DNA from: Pseudomonadota bacterium
GTDB lineage: Bacteria; Desulfobacterota; Desulfovibrionia; Desulfovibrionales; Desulfovibrionaceae
Assembly: GCA_023450535.1 (NCBI GenBank)
Contig: JAEXGX010000134.1
Location: forward strand, 1 to 5,027
Direction: 5' to 3'
Length of the DNA: 5,027 nucleotides
The notes under the pieces are model-generated. The model had not been told where the DNA came from. It did not search any database and saw only the letters and a list, made by a program, of their open reading frames with translations. How positions within the stretch are numbered: position 1 is the stretch's first letter; every line of letters begins with the position of its first letter. A program made the position numbers and the translations under genes. Shown piece after piece: positions 1-5,027 of this stretch.

Positions 1-1995
1 ACCCCTGCCCCTGTGGGATACAAAATTCTGCTGCGCGCCAAGACAGCAGAAATCATCGGGCTGACGGCGAAGCAGGCCGTCTGCCTCATCACCCCTGCCC
101 TTGGAACGTCTCTTGACGCTATGCCCCAAGCCGATCCCGAGGCACCCGCCCCGATGGATGCCGGACACGGGGCGCTGCTGACCATCACGGTGGATGACGT
201 TTACGACGGCAAAGGTTTTGCGCGGGTCCACCTCGACGACAAGAACCGCATCGTGGCGGAAGTGAAAAACATGGCGGCGCAGTCTCCCGTCCGTATCCTT
301 GCCGGCTTCCCTGCTGCCGGCGGCACGGCACAAATGAAAGCGGATATCTCCTTCAGTGGAAAGACGCCAAGGGCAAGGCTGGAAAGCCTCAGCGGCAACC
401 TCAACAGCGTCCTTTCCAACGGTTTTCTTTCCAGCCGGAATGGAACCCGCCTAGCCTGTTCCGAACTGGCTCTGGACGCCCGCGTCAAAGGACGGAAAAG
501 GGGCGGGACAGATGACGAAAACATGCCCGCAGAAGCGGACTTTACAGGAACCTGGGCCGTATCTCTGAAAACTCCGGCCTGGAACGCCAGCACCCGAACA
601 GAGGCGATGCTAACCTTCAGCACAGCCAATGGGCTGCCCATACGCATGGCTCCCCAGAAAACAAGCTTATCCGCGGAATGGCCCTCGGGTTTATTCGCTT
701 CCCCTGACAGCACACAAAAAAAACCGGCACTGAAAGTTTCCGGCACGGGCAACGTAAGTTTCAATCTGCCTGAAGGCACGCTGAAGAGCGAGGGAACGAA
801 CCTGTTTCTTCCGGGCGCGATTATCAGCGCAAACGCCACATTGCAGGACCTGTACAACAGCCCACTGCTTGAGGCCGCACTTGATGTTTCTTTTGATCGC
901 CCGCGCCGGACGGCGGAAGCGCTGGGCTTTTCCCTGCCTGCGACGGAAGACCCGGCGAAATTCAGCAAGGCGAGGATCCAAACCAGACTGAAAATGAGAA
1001 ATAACGATATTTCCTTCGGGGATATCAAGGGCAGTGTGGATTCGGCCGCATTTTTCGGATCGGCGCAATGGAGAGCAACTCCCCGGCGTGAATTCCGGGC
1101 CGACGTAAAATTCGACCAACTGGATCTTGATGCCTATCTGCCCAAAGAAGAAAAGAAAAATACACAATCCGGTCTTCTTCCCCTGGAGTTTCTGAAAACG
1201 CATGAGCTGAACGTGATGCTCCGCGCCGCACGGCTGGATCTGTTCTCCACACCGCTGCAAAATGTCACTCTCCCCCTCACGCTGTCCGATGGCCTTCTCA
1301 ATATTGGAGACGTCACTGCCACCCTCTCCGGGGGGGGAAACCTGCGCGGCGCGTTTCAGGGCAAACTTGAAGGTTCCCCGATGGCGCTGGACAGCCGTCT
1401 CCAGTTTCTGTGGACCGGAGTTGACACCCTTGCCGTCAGCAAAGAACGCAAACAAGATACCCTGCTCGCAGGCACGGGGAACGGCCAGATGAAACTGAGC
1501 GCCCGGATACGACGCTGGAACGACGCGCTGACCCTGGCAAACGGAACCTGGAATTTTTCTATCCGGGACGGGTATTTCAGCTCGGCAAAAGCGGAAAAAG
1601 AAGTGTCGAACGGGCAAGTCATAGGCAATTCAGGACAAGGACCGGCGCGCACGTCTTTTGAAATTCTTTCCGCCTCGGGGGAGGTCAAACACGGGGTGGC
1701 TGAAAGCAAGAACTTTCTGCTGCGCGGCCCCATGCTCACGGTCAGAGGGGAAGGTGTCCTGAACCTCGCCACCCACGCCATTTCGGCCGACGCTACGGCC
1801 ACACTGCTCGGCGTGCCGGAAATCCCCGTCCGCATCCGCGGAACCCTGGACAAGCCGGAAACCTCCTACCAGCTCATCGGCGCAGTCACAAGCACTCTTG
1901 GCAATATCGGCGCATCCACCCTTGACCTGGTGGGAAACGTCCTGACCGCCCCCTTCCGGATCTTCACCGGCAAAAAAACACTGAACAGACGTTAA
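1..1995 (+). CDS. AsmA-family envelope protein, C-terminal part (5' end outside the window)
   Basis: The frame is open from the first base (TPAPVGYKILL...) with no stop upstream. The GTG at 13 lacks a convincing ribosome binding site, so this is a 5'-truncated gene with 664 residues visible, already longer than E. coli AsmA (about 617). The fragment is rich in beta-strand-like, alternating hydrophobic/polar segments. From about residue 390 to the end it has the typical AsmA C-terminal layout: repeated filament-like strands, then a region near residues 555-620 reading 'LLRGPMLTVRGEGVLNL' and 'IPVRIRGTLDKPETSYQ', followed by a basic tail. AsmA/TamB/YhdP-type proteins are inner-membrane-anchored, periplasm-spanning proteins linked to outer-membrane protein or phospholipid homeostasis. 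The N-terminal membrane anchor expected for the family would lie upstream and cannot be seen. The gene converges on the TPR gene. It contains an A8 run (716-723) and a G8 run (1330-1337), with the frame intact. Family assignment is good; the precise role is unknown. Confidence 0.85.
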   Translation, partial: TPAPVGYKILLRAKTAEIIGLTAKQAVCLITPALGTSLDAMPQADPEAPAPMDAGHGALLTITVDDVYDGKGFARVHLDDKNRIVAEVKNMAAQSPVRILAGFPAAGGTAQMKADISFSGKTPRARLESLSGNLNSVLSNGFLSSRNGTRLACSELALDARVKGRKRGGTDDENMPAEADFTGTWAVSLKTPAWNASTRTEAMLTFSTANGLPIRMAPQKTSLSAEWPSGLFASPDSTQKKPALKVSGTGNVSFNLPEGTLKSEGTNLFLPGAIISANATLQDLYNSPLLEAALDVSFDRPRRTAEALGFSLPATEDPAKFSKARIQTRLKMRNNDISFGDIKGSVDSAAFFGSAQWRATPRREFRADVKFDQLDLDAYLPKEEKKNTQSGLLPLEFLKTHELNVMLRAARLDLFSTPLQNVTLPLTLSDGLLNIGDVTATLSGGGNLRGAFQGKLEGSPMALDSRLQFLWTGVDTLAVSKERKQDTLLAGTGNGQMKLSARIRRWNDALTLANGTWNFSIRDGYFSSAKAEKEVSNGQVIGNSGQGPARTSFEILSASGEVKHGVAESKNFLLRGPMLTVRGEGVLNLATHAISADATATLLGVPEIPVRIRGTLDKPETSYQLIGAVTSTLGNIGASTLDLVGNVLTAPFRIFTGKKTLNRR

Positions 1996-2027
1996 CTCGG
2001 TTTTTGTGGAGTTTGTCCGCATCATTT

Positions 2028-2213
2028 GGAGGGGCGCTCCCCCTCCAAGCCTCCCCGCAAGGGGCTTGAACCCCCTTGACCCCCATTTGGCCGCGCTCGC
2101 GTTGGGCAGAAGACACCTTTTTGTCGGTAGTCCCCTTTTTGCCCAACGCGAGCGCGGCCTGACAAGGGGTGCAGAGGGAATTATTCCCCCTGCCGGGGTT
2201 GGGGCGGAGCCCC
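2028..2213. repeat. Composite GC-rich extragenic palindrome between convergent genes
   Basis: Nearly the whole convergent gap is built of nested inverted repeats. In order: a hairpin GGAGGGG/CCCCTCC (2028-2034 with 2040-2046); CCCC-GCAA-GGGG (2053-2064); CCCCTTG (2072-2078) pairing with CAAGGGG (2163-2169); the perfect 20-bp core (2089-2108 with 2140-2159); a hairpin at 2171-2193 (GCAG with CTGC, GGGAA with TTCCC); and GGGGC-GGA-GCCCC (2201-2213). The two arms share an order: GC hairpin, CCCCG/GGGG block, CCCCTTG, core. The whole is therefore an imperfect inverted repeat of about 75-80 nt per arm around a 31-nt centre. Such elements are often dispersed REP- or MITE-like sequences that may act as bidirectional terminators or mRNA-stabilising 3' ends. 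There is no transposase and no clear target-site duplication. Short open frames across it on both strands look like by-products of the repeat. Confidence 0.8.
2089..2159. repeat. Perfect 20-bp inverted repeat with 31-nt loop (core of the composite palindrome)
   Basis: The left arm GGCCGCGCTC-GCGTTGGGCA (2089-2108) is the exact reverse complement of 2140-2159. The loop (2109-2139) holds two similar T-runs, CCTTTTTG near 2117-2124 and CCCCTTTT running into the right arm. After three unpaired or wobble positions, the flanking CCCCTTG/CAAGGGG extends the symmetry. In RNA of either strand this forms a very stable stem, so it could stop or protect transcripts from both the AsmA gene and the TPR gene. 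It lacks the usual short loop and 3' U-tract of a standard intrinsic terminator. Confidence 0.85.
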
Positions 2214-2233
2214 TTCTTCAATAACGCCCGGCG

Positions 2234-3016
2234 TCAGCGGCACAGCGCAAGGTTATGGCGCAAGCCTTCTATGGCGGACCCTTCCGTACGTCCAGCCATC
2301 GCGTAATAACGCAGAGCCTCTTCCAGCGCTTCGGCCGCCTCTGCCCTATGTCCTGCCGCCACCAAGGCCGTGCCCAGATTTCCCAGACAGAAGGCTGTGT
2401 CCGGGCTGGCTCCGCATATCTTCCGCCGGATATTTACCGCCGCCCGATGCAGCGCACACCCGGACTCCAAGTCGCCCTGCTCTTCCGCAATACGCCCAAG
2501 GTTGTTCAGACAGGTAGACATGGCGAACCCTTCGGGTTCCAGCCGCTCCAGCGTGTTTTTTGCCCGCAGGGACAAAGCTTTCGCTTCCGCCAGATTGCCC
2601 GCCTCATAATAGGAAGCGGAAAGGCGGATCAAGGCGTCCGCCACAGGCAGACAGCACTCCCCGGACTGCGTGATCAGCGCGTCCAGAGCTTTTTTTCCTA
2701 TTGTGATGCTCTCGTCAAACCGGCCCGCAGACTGAAGAATGAAGGAAAGATTCTGCTGTGCCCCCAGGGTGGCGGGGTGCCCGGCTCCGAACTCACGGCT
2801 CAGGATCTCCCACGCCTCGCGCAACAGATCTACAGCTTCCCCCTCACGCTGCAGGGTGTGCAGACATCTGCCCATCCCCTGCAACACCAAGGCGCGGCGC
2901 GCGGGAGCAAGGTCTTTCGCTTCAAGCAACCGTGCAAACACGCGGCGAGCACCCTCCGCGTCGCCCTTTCCCTGCAGATTCCCCGCCCATTCATACTCTG
3001 TCTTGAATGTATCCAT
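2234..3016 (-). CDS. Kinesin-light-chain-type tetratricopeptide repeat (TPR) protein
   Basis: A 260-residue protein made almost entirely of TPR helix pairs. About six repeats fall near residues 5-38, 42-75, 84-117, 126-159, 166-199 and 208-240. Typical signatures are 'QGMGRCLHTLQREGEAVDLLREAWEI', split here as residues 46-71, and 'NNLGRIAEEQGDLESG' (171-186). The spacing of about 42 residues in the middle repeats is that of the kinesin-light-chain TPR_10/TPR_12 class. There is no signal peptide or membrane segment, so it is probably cytoplasmic. Such repeats bind proteins or peptides and no catalytic motif is visible. The start ATG (3016-3014) is preceded by GGGAAAGG at a suitable distance and lies 21 bp after the DUF4037 stop, so it is probably the second gene of that operon. 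It ends 238 bp from the convergent AsmA gene. The likely job is scaffold or target recognition for the DUF4037 protein; that is inference. Confidence 0.88.
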   Translation of the reverse strand: MDTFKTEYEWAGNLQGKGDAEGARRVFARLLEAKDLAPARRALVLQGMGRCLHTLQREGEAVDLLREAWEILSREFGAGHPATLGAQQNLSFILQSAGRFDESITIGKKALDALITQSGECCLPVADALIRLSASYYEAGNLAEAKALSLRAKNTLERLEPEGFAMSTCLNNLGRIAEEQGDLESGCALHRAAVNIRRKICGASPDTAFCLGNLGTALVAAGHRAEAAEALEEALRYYAMAGRTEGSAIEGLRHNLALCR

Positions 3017-3037
3017 AAAAAACCTTTCCCGCTTTGG

Positions 3038-3991
3038 TCAGTCTTCCAGCAGGTTCAGCCGGGCAATTTCCGGGTCAGAAATCCGTGCGGCCAACTGCGG
3101 TCCATGTGCCCACAGCCAGGAATCTTTCTCACTGGAAAGTCCCTTCTCCCGCAACGCCGCCGCGAAACGGGCACACAATTCCTCCACTTCACGGCAGACG
3201 GTTTTCCCCCCGCCCTGAACAAGAGGCGTTGAAGCGATCTTTTTCAGGGTTTCCGCCGTGGATTCCCCCATGAACGGCAAACCCTGCCCGATATGCCAGG
3301 CCCATTTATAGAAAGGCATATAACGCCTGTTCAGCAGAAATAACATACCCAAGGAGGCCTCGACAAAGCGGCTTACAGCCAGCATGGCGCATACGGTCTC
3401 ACCGCGCTGCAGCGCACGCGGAAGATTATACTGTCCGGCCTGGGCCATGTTCATGCACCGGGCGGCCAATTTTTTCAGCCACAAATCCTGAGGATAGTAG
3501 TTCAGCAAAGCATTACGCCATGCGGAAAAATCTCCCTTTTCGTCCGTAAATACCTCACCGTTGGTACAAGCCGCCAGCGCGTGCTCCGGAATACTCCTCC
3601 ACTCCCGCCAGTTTTCCGGCACATGACGCAAGCCGGTAAATCGGGCATAAAAAGCCTCCACGGCCAAAGGTCCTACCCTTCCCATGCGGCATTCGGGCCG
3701 CATGCGCGACGGATACCCGGCGAAGGTCGCGGGCAGCTCCGCCAGAGCGGCGTCCAGACGGGAGGCGCAGGCGGGGAGGCGATCCGCCGGGAGCCAGATG
3801 CAGAACGCCGGTCCCCAGTCGTGATCGCGGGAAAATTCGTCATCGCAACCAAAACATTCCGAGCCTTCCCCCACCAGACCTATCGCCGCAATAGCCATAA
3901 TATCGGGAACGGCCTCGCACAGACGAGCCTCACAGGAGTGAAAAAAAGCCCTGGCCAGAGGAAGCCCTCGCGTCTCGCTTATTTCTCGCAT
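3038..3991 (-). CDS. DUF4037-domain protein, putative nucleotidyltransferase-fold enzyme
   Basis: A 317-residue protein using the ATG at 3991. Near the N-terminus (residues 38-61) is the DUF4037 hallmark: 'LVGEGSECFGCDDEF' followed by 'SRDHDWGPAFCIWL'. The spacing G43-S44 ... D56-H-D58 matches the G-S-x(n)-D-x-D metal-binding signature of the nucleotidyltransferase (Pol beta/MNT/KNT) fold. E112 in 'GPLAVEAFYARF' is a candidate third carboxylate. The second half is helical: 'LLNYYPQDLWLKKLA' (162-176) and 'LLNRRYMPFYKWAW' (219-232) resemble the helical domain of kanamycin-nucleotidyltransferase-like proteins. Transfer of a nucleotidyl group is an inference and the substrate is unknown. The frame is open to 4252, but the extra 87 codons lie antisense to the DUF4125 gene and span the promoter. 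The 3991 start has GGAGA 7 nt upstream. A second in-frame ATG at 4012 would sit at the transcript's 5' end. It is the first gene of an operon with the TPR gene. Confidence 0.85.
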   Translation of the reverse strand: MREISETRGLPLARAFFHSCEARLCEAVPDIMAIAAIGLVGEGSECFGCDDEFSRDHDWGPAFCIWLPADRLPACASRLDAALAELPATFAGYPSRMRPECRMGRVGPLAVEAFYARFTGLRHVPENWREWRSIPEHALAACTNGEVFTDEKGDFSAWRNALLNYYPQDLWLKKLAARCMNMAQAGQYNLPRALQRGETVCAMLAVSRFVEASLGMLFLLNRRYMPFYKWAWHIGQGLPFMGESTAETLKKIASTPLVQGGGKTVCREVEELCARFAAALREKGLSSEKDSWLWAHGPQLAARISDPEIARLNLLED

Positions 3992-3998
3992 ATCATAT

Positions 3999-4003
3999 TC
4001 TCC
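3999..4003 (-). promoter_or_regulatory. Ribosome binding site that decides the DUF4037 start
   Basis: On the minus strand GGAGA (4003-3999) stands 7 nt before the ATG at 3991. The competing ATG at 4012 has only AGGA about 3 nt away and lies at or beside the predicted transcription start, so initiation at 3991 is favoured. Confidence 0.65.
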
Positions 4004-4019
4004 ATAGAGCATTTTTCCT

Positions 4020-4048
4020 ATTATGGGGGAGAGCAGAGAGGCTTGCAA
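4020..4048 (-). promoter_or_regulatory. Sigma70-type promoter of the DUF4037-TPR operon
   Basis: Reading the minus strand, a -35 hexamer TTGCAA (4048-4043) is followed by exactly 17 nt and a -10 hexamer CATAAT (4025-4020). These match TTGACA at 4 of 6 and TATAAT at 5 of 6, with optimal spacing. Transcription would begin near 4013, giving a leader of about 20 nt that holds the GGAGA site. The same -10 region reads TATTAT (4019-4024) on the plus strand, so a divergent promoter for the DUF4125 gene could overlap it, although I see no good plus-strand -35. Confidence 0.65.
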
Positions 4049-4088
4049 CAGAAAAGAAATCGTGCCATGCACCTTCCCATACTGCTTT

Positions 4089-4105
4089 GCCGCCACGCGG
4101 CTTTT
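4089..4105 (+). promoter_or_regulatory. Short stem-loop plus T-run in the DUF4125 leader
   Basis: GCCGC (4089-4093), loop CAC, GCGGC (4097-4101), then TTTT (4102-4105). This is the shape of a small intrinsic terminator or attenuator and ends just before the GGGAG ribosome binding site (4107-4111) of the DUF4125 gene. The stem has only 5 bp and the T-run only four bases, so a strong stop is unlikely. It may instead modulate read-through or ribosome access. Confidence 0.35.
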
Positions 4106-4106
4106 C

Positions 4107-4111
4107 GGGAG
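4107..4111 (+). promoter_or_regulatory. Ribosome binding site that decides the DUF4125 start
   Basis: GGGAG at 4107-4111 is 7 nt before the ATG at 4119. The frame extends up to an ATG at 4023, but those 32 extra codons lack family-like sequence and cover the intergenic promoter region, so 4119 is the supported start. Confidence 0.75.
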
Positions 4112-4118
4112 AATCATC

Positions 4119-4730
4119 ATGACAAAGGAACTTATTGAACGGCTCGTTGACAAAGAATGGAAGATGTTCGACCAAGTGCGCAATGAAGGCGGCCGTGCCT
4201 CCTGCCAGAACGACCCCGTCACATTTCGCATCATGCGTTCCAGCCAGTTCATGACCTGGCCGGAAGACCTGCTACAAAGCTATCTTGCCGATCTTGAGGC
4301 CGCAGAGCGCGCGGGGCGCAATCTGCTGACGGAAAAATACGCGTTCATGATGGAGTCTACAGCACCGCTCGAATTCCGGCGCATCTGCCACCTATTACCA
4401 GTTCTGGACAAGGATTCTCTTGAATCTATTCAAGAAATAGTAAGTATTCATGTCAACTGGGAACGCCGCACCGATCTGGCCTATCCTCACGTCCGCTCCA
4501 AGGGCCGCCCCCTGACCAGCGATGAAGATCGTCCTGATGTGACCTCCTTTGAAACCTACCTGACGGGTGAATTGAAAACGTGGTCCAGGTCCACCTTGAC
4601 CCGGTATCTGGCTTTTACCCGTGACTGCCTGCGTCAGGGGCGCAATCTGGCCGAAGAGACAGGCGACAACATGGCCCGCGCATACGGATACGCCTCCATG
4701 CGCGACGCCGAGGAAAAGCGCGCACACTGA
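4119..4730 (+). CDS. DUF4125-family protein with internal duplication
   Basis: A 203-residue protein recognised as the DUF4125 family from its conserved blocks: 'EWKMFDQVRNEGGRASCQ' (13-30), 'TFRIMRSSQF' (35-44), 'GRNLLTEKYAFMMEST' (66-81), 'TSFETYLTGELKTWS' (142-156) and a second 'GRNLAEE' (174-180). No signal peptide or membrane segment is seen, so it is probably a cytoplasmic, mostly helical protein. Residues 32-78 align without gaps to 140-186, at 15 identities in 47 positions, including TW, YLA and GRNL; this points to two copies of one helical unit. A 13-bp direct repeat in the DNA (4313-4325 and 4637-4649, 324 bp apart, in frame) reflects this. The biochemical function is unknown. It is divergent from the DUF4037-TPR operon across 127 bp, and from memory these families tend to occur together or fused, which suggests a shared role. 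Confidence 0.85.
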   Translation: MTKELIERLVDKEWKMFDQVRNEGGRASCQNDPVTFRIMRSSQFMTWPEDLLQSYLADLEAAERAGRNLLTEKYAFMMESTAPLEFRRICHLLPVLDKDSLESIQEIVSIHVNWERRTDLAYPHVRSKGRPLTSDEDRPDVTSFETYLTGELKTWSRSTLTRYLAFTRDCLRQGRNLAEETGDNMARAYGYASMRDAEEKRAH

Positions 4731-4876
4731 GAAAAAACGCGGGACGACTGGGAAATAATCGTCTGTTTCTGCTCCATTTCGCACGGCGATACAGTAGAAA
4801 CGGAACTTCATGCTGGTGAAATACAGCGTCATGAGCACAGATGTTTGATTGGCATAACAAGGGATTGCGCCGCTTA
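4731..4876. other. Intergenic stretch after the DUF4125 gene, no gene seen
   Basis: This is the first half of the 281-bp gap between the DUF4125 stop and the next start. It is less GC-rich than its surroundings and has no plausible coding frame. It contains a weak stem GACGA/TCGTC (4743-4747 with 4759-4763) and a 9-bp stem with one G-U pair, GTTTCTGCT/AGTAGAAAC (4765-4773 with 4793-4801). Neither is followed by a U-tract, so I do not call a terminator. Confidence 0.5.
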
Positions 4877-4894
4877 TTGTGATAGCGAGCACAA
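4877..4894 (+). promoter_or_regulatory. CRP/FNR-family (HcpR-like) or Rex-like operator
   Basis: TTGTGA-TAGCGA-GCACAA is an 18-bp near-perfect dyad (TTGTG, 8 nt, CACAA). It resembles CRP/FNR-type sites (TTGTGA, 6 nt, TCACAA) with one mismatch in the right half, and also the TTGTG...CACAA ends of the redox sensor Rex. Both regulator types occur in sulfate reducers. The dyad centre at 4885.5 lies 41.5 bp upstream of the transcription start inferred from the -10 box at 4915-4920. That is the class II activator position and suits the absence of a -35 element. Confidence 0.5.
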
Positions 4895-4914
4895 AATACC
4901 ACTTCCGTTCTTTC

Positions 4915-4920
4915 TATTAA
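4915..4920 (+). promoter_or_regulatory. Candidate -10 box of the gene starting at 5012
   Basis: TATTAA matches TATAAT at 4 of 6. Seventeen bases upstream (4892-4897) there is no -35-like hexamer, but the TTGTG...CACAA operator overlaps that position. The predicted start is near 4927, giving a leader of about 85 nt before the ATG. Confidence 0.4.
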
Positions 4921-4924
4921 CAAG

Positions 4925-4953
4925 CTTCGGCAGAAAAATTTTCCCTGCCGGAG
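4925..4953 (+). promoter_or_regulatory. Leader stem-loop 1
   Basis: CTTCGGCAG (4925-4933) pairs with CTGCCGGAG (4945-4953), giving nine pairs of which one is G-U, around the A/T-rich loop AAAAATTTTCC. It lies at the predicted 5' end of the leader, where it could protect the RNA. Its right arm contains CCGGAG, which also occurs in the left arm of the next stem-loop, so alternative pairing is possible. Confidence 0.45.
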
Positions 4954-4967
4954 GCCCGCCAAAGCAT

Positions 4968-5002
4968 TCCCGGAGCTTTTCGGCGTCAAACTCACTCCGG
5001 GA
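4968..5002 (+). promoter_or_regulatory. Leader stem-loop 2 abutting the ribosome binding site
   Basis: TCCCGGAG (4968-4975) pairs perfectly with CTCCGGGA (4995-5002) over a 19-nt loop. The right arm ends inside the purine-rich GGGAGAGGG stretch (from 4999) that serves as the ribosome binding site of the ATG at 5012. Formation of this stem could reduce translation initiation, though much of the purine run remains free. Confidence 0.45.
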
Positions 5003-5011
5003 GAGGGAAAG

Positions 5012-5027
5012 ATGACAAGCGCAATAG
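5012..5027 (+). CDS. Start of a gene running off the right edge, product unknown
   Basis: An ATG at 5012 follows GAGAGGG (5001-5007) with about 4 nt between it and the start codon, a good Shine-Dalgarno arrangement. Only five full codons (MTSAI) are visible, so no product can be proposed. Its reality is supported by the ribosome binding site and by the upstream operator, -10 box and leader hairpins, all pointing rightward. Confidence 0.55.

Noticed and set aside
201..1853. Minus-strand open frames inside the AsmA gene, up to 308 codons
   Set aside because: They are shadows of a GC-rich coding strand with arginine/serine/proline-rich translations and no recognisable domain.
1964..2224. Open frames on both strands through the convergent gap (72 and 85 codons)
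   Set aside because: They are composed of the palindromic repeat, are low in complexity (proline/glycine/leucine/arginine-rich) and overlap each other; they look like repeat by-products.
2255..3273. Plus-strand frames of up to 325 codons opposite the TPR gene
   Set aside because: The opposite strand encodes a clear six-repeat TPR protein; these frames lack domains and are rich in arginine, proline and glutamine.
4023..4118. Upstream ATG (4023) for the DUF4125 gene
   Set aside because: No good ribosome binding site is seen, and the conserved family sequence begins with the ATG at 4119, which has GGGAG 7 nt before it.
3992..4252. 87-codon N-terminal extension of the DUF4037 frame
   Set aside because: It is antisense to the conserved start of the DUF4125 gene, covers the operon's own promoter, and carries no family-like sequence. 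The 3991 start has a well-spaced ribosome binding site.
4743..4763. Possible terminator after the DUF4125 gene
   Set aside because: Only five base pairs, an 11-nt loop and no continuous T-run.
4850..4870. Possible sigma54 promoter (TTGGCA ... TTGC)
   Set aside because: The GG and GC dinucleotides are 14 nt apart rather than the required 10.
4395..4995. Minus-strand frames over the DUF4125 gene end and the right intergenic region
   Set aside because: They show no protein family features and run through the operator and leader hairpins, whose signals point the other way.

Overview
The window looks like chromosomal DNA of a sulfate-reducing delta-proteobacterium of the Desulfovibrionaceae type (Desulfovibrio/Bilophila-like). 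The basis is the moderately high GC, the proteobacterial AsmA-family envelope gene and the style of the GC-rich extragenic palindrome. This assignment is an impression from sequence style, not the result of a search. There are four substantial genes, the first codons of a fifth, and no tRNA, rRNA, CRISPR array or transposase.

Layout. Positions 1-1995 (+) hold the 3' part of a large AsmA-family gene whose 5' end lies outside the window. Positions 1996-2233 are a convergent intergenic region filled by a long composite GC-rich palindrome, centred on a perfect 20-bp inverted repeat (2089-2108 / 2140-2159). Positions 3991-2234 (-) are a two-gene operon: a DUF4037 protein with a nucleotidyltransferase-like G-S...D-x-D motif, then, 21 bp downstream, a six-repeat kinesin-light-chain-type TPR protein. 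The operon has a good sigma70-type promoter (TTGCAA, 17 nt, CATAAT; 4048-4020). Divergent from it, 4119-4730 (+) encodes a DUF4125-family protein. Positions 4731-5011 have no gene. They carry a CRP/FNR- or Rex-like palindrome placed exactly where a class II activator would sit relative to a -10 box, then two stem-loops. The second stem-loop abuts the ribosome binding site of a gene starting at 5012 and running off the edge.

How the genes may work together. The DUF4125, DUF4037 and TPR genes form a compact divergent cluster sharing a 127-bp control region, and none of the three families has a firmly established function that I know of. The most interesting reading is one functional module: a putative nucleotidyltransferase-fold enzyme, a TPR scaffold or target-recognition protein, and the DUF4125 protein, which carries an internal duplication (residues 32-78 and 140-186). 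The AsmA gene belongs to a separate, convergent unit concerned with the cell envelope.
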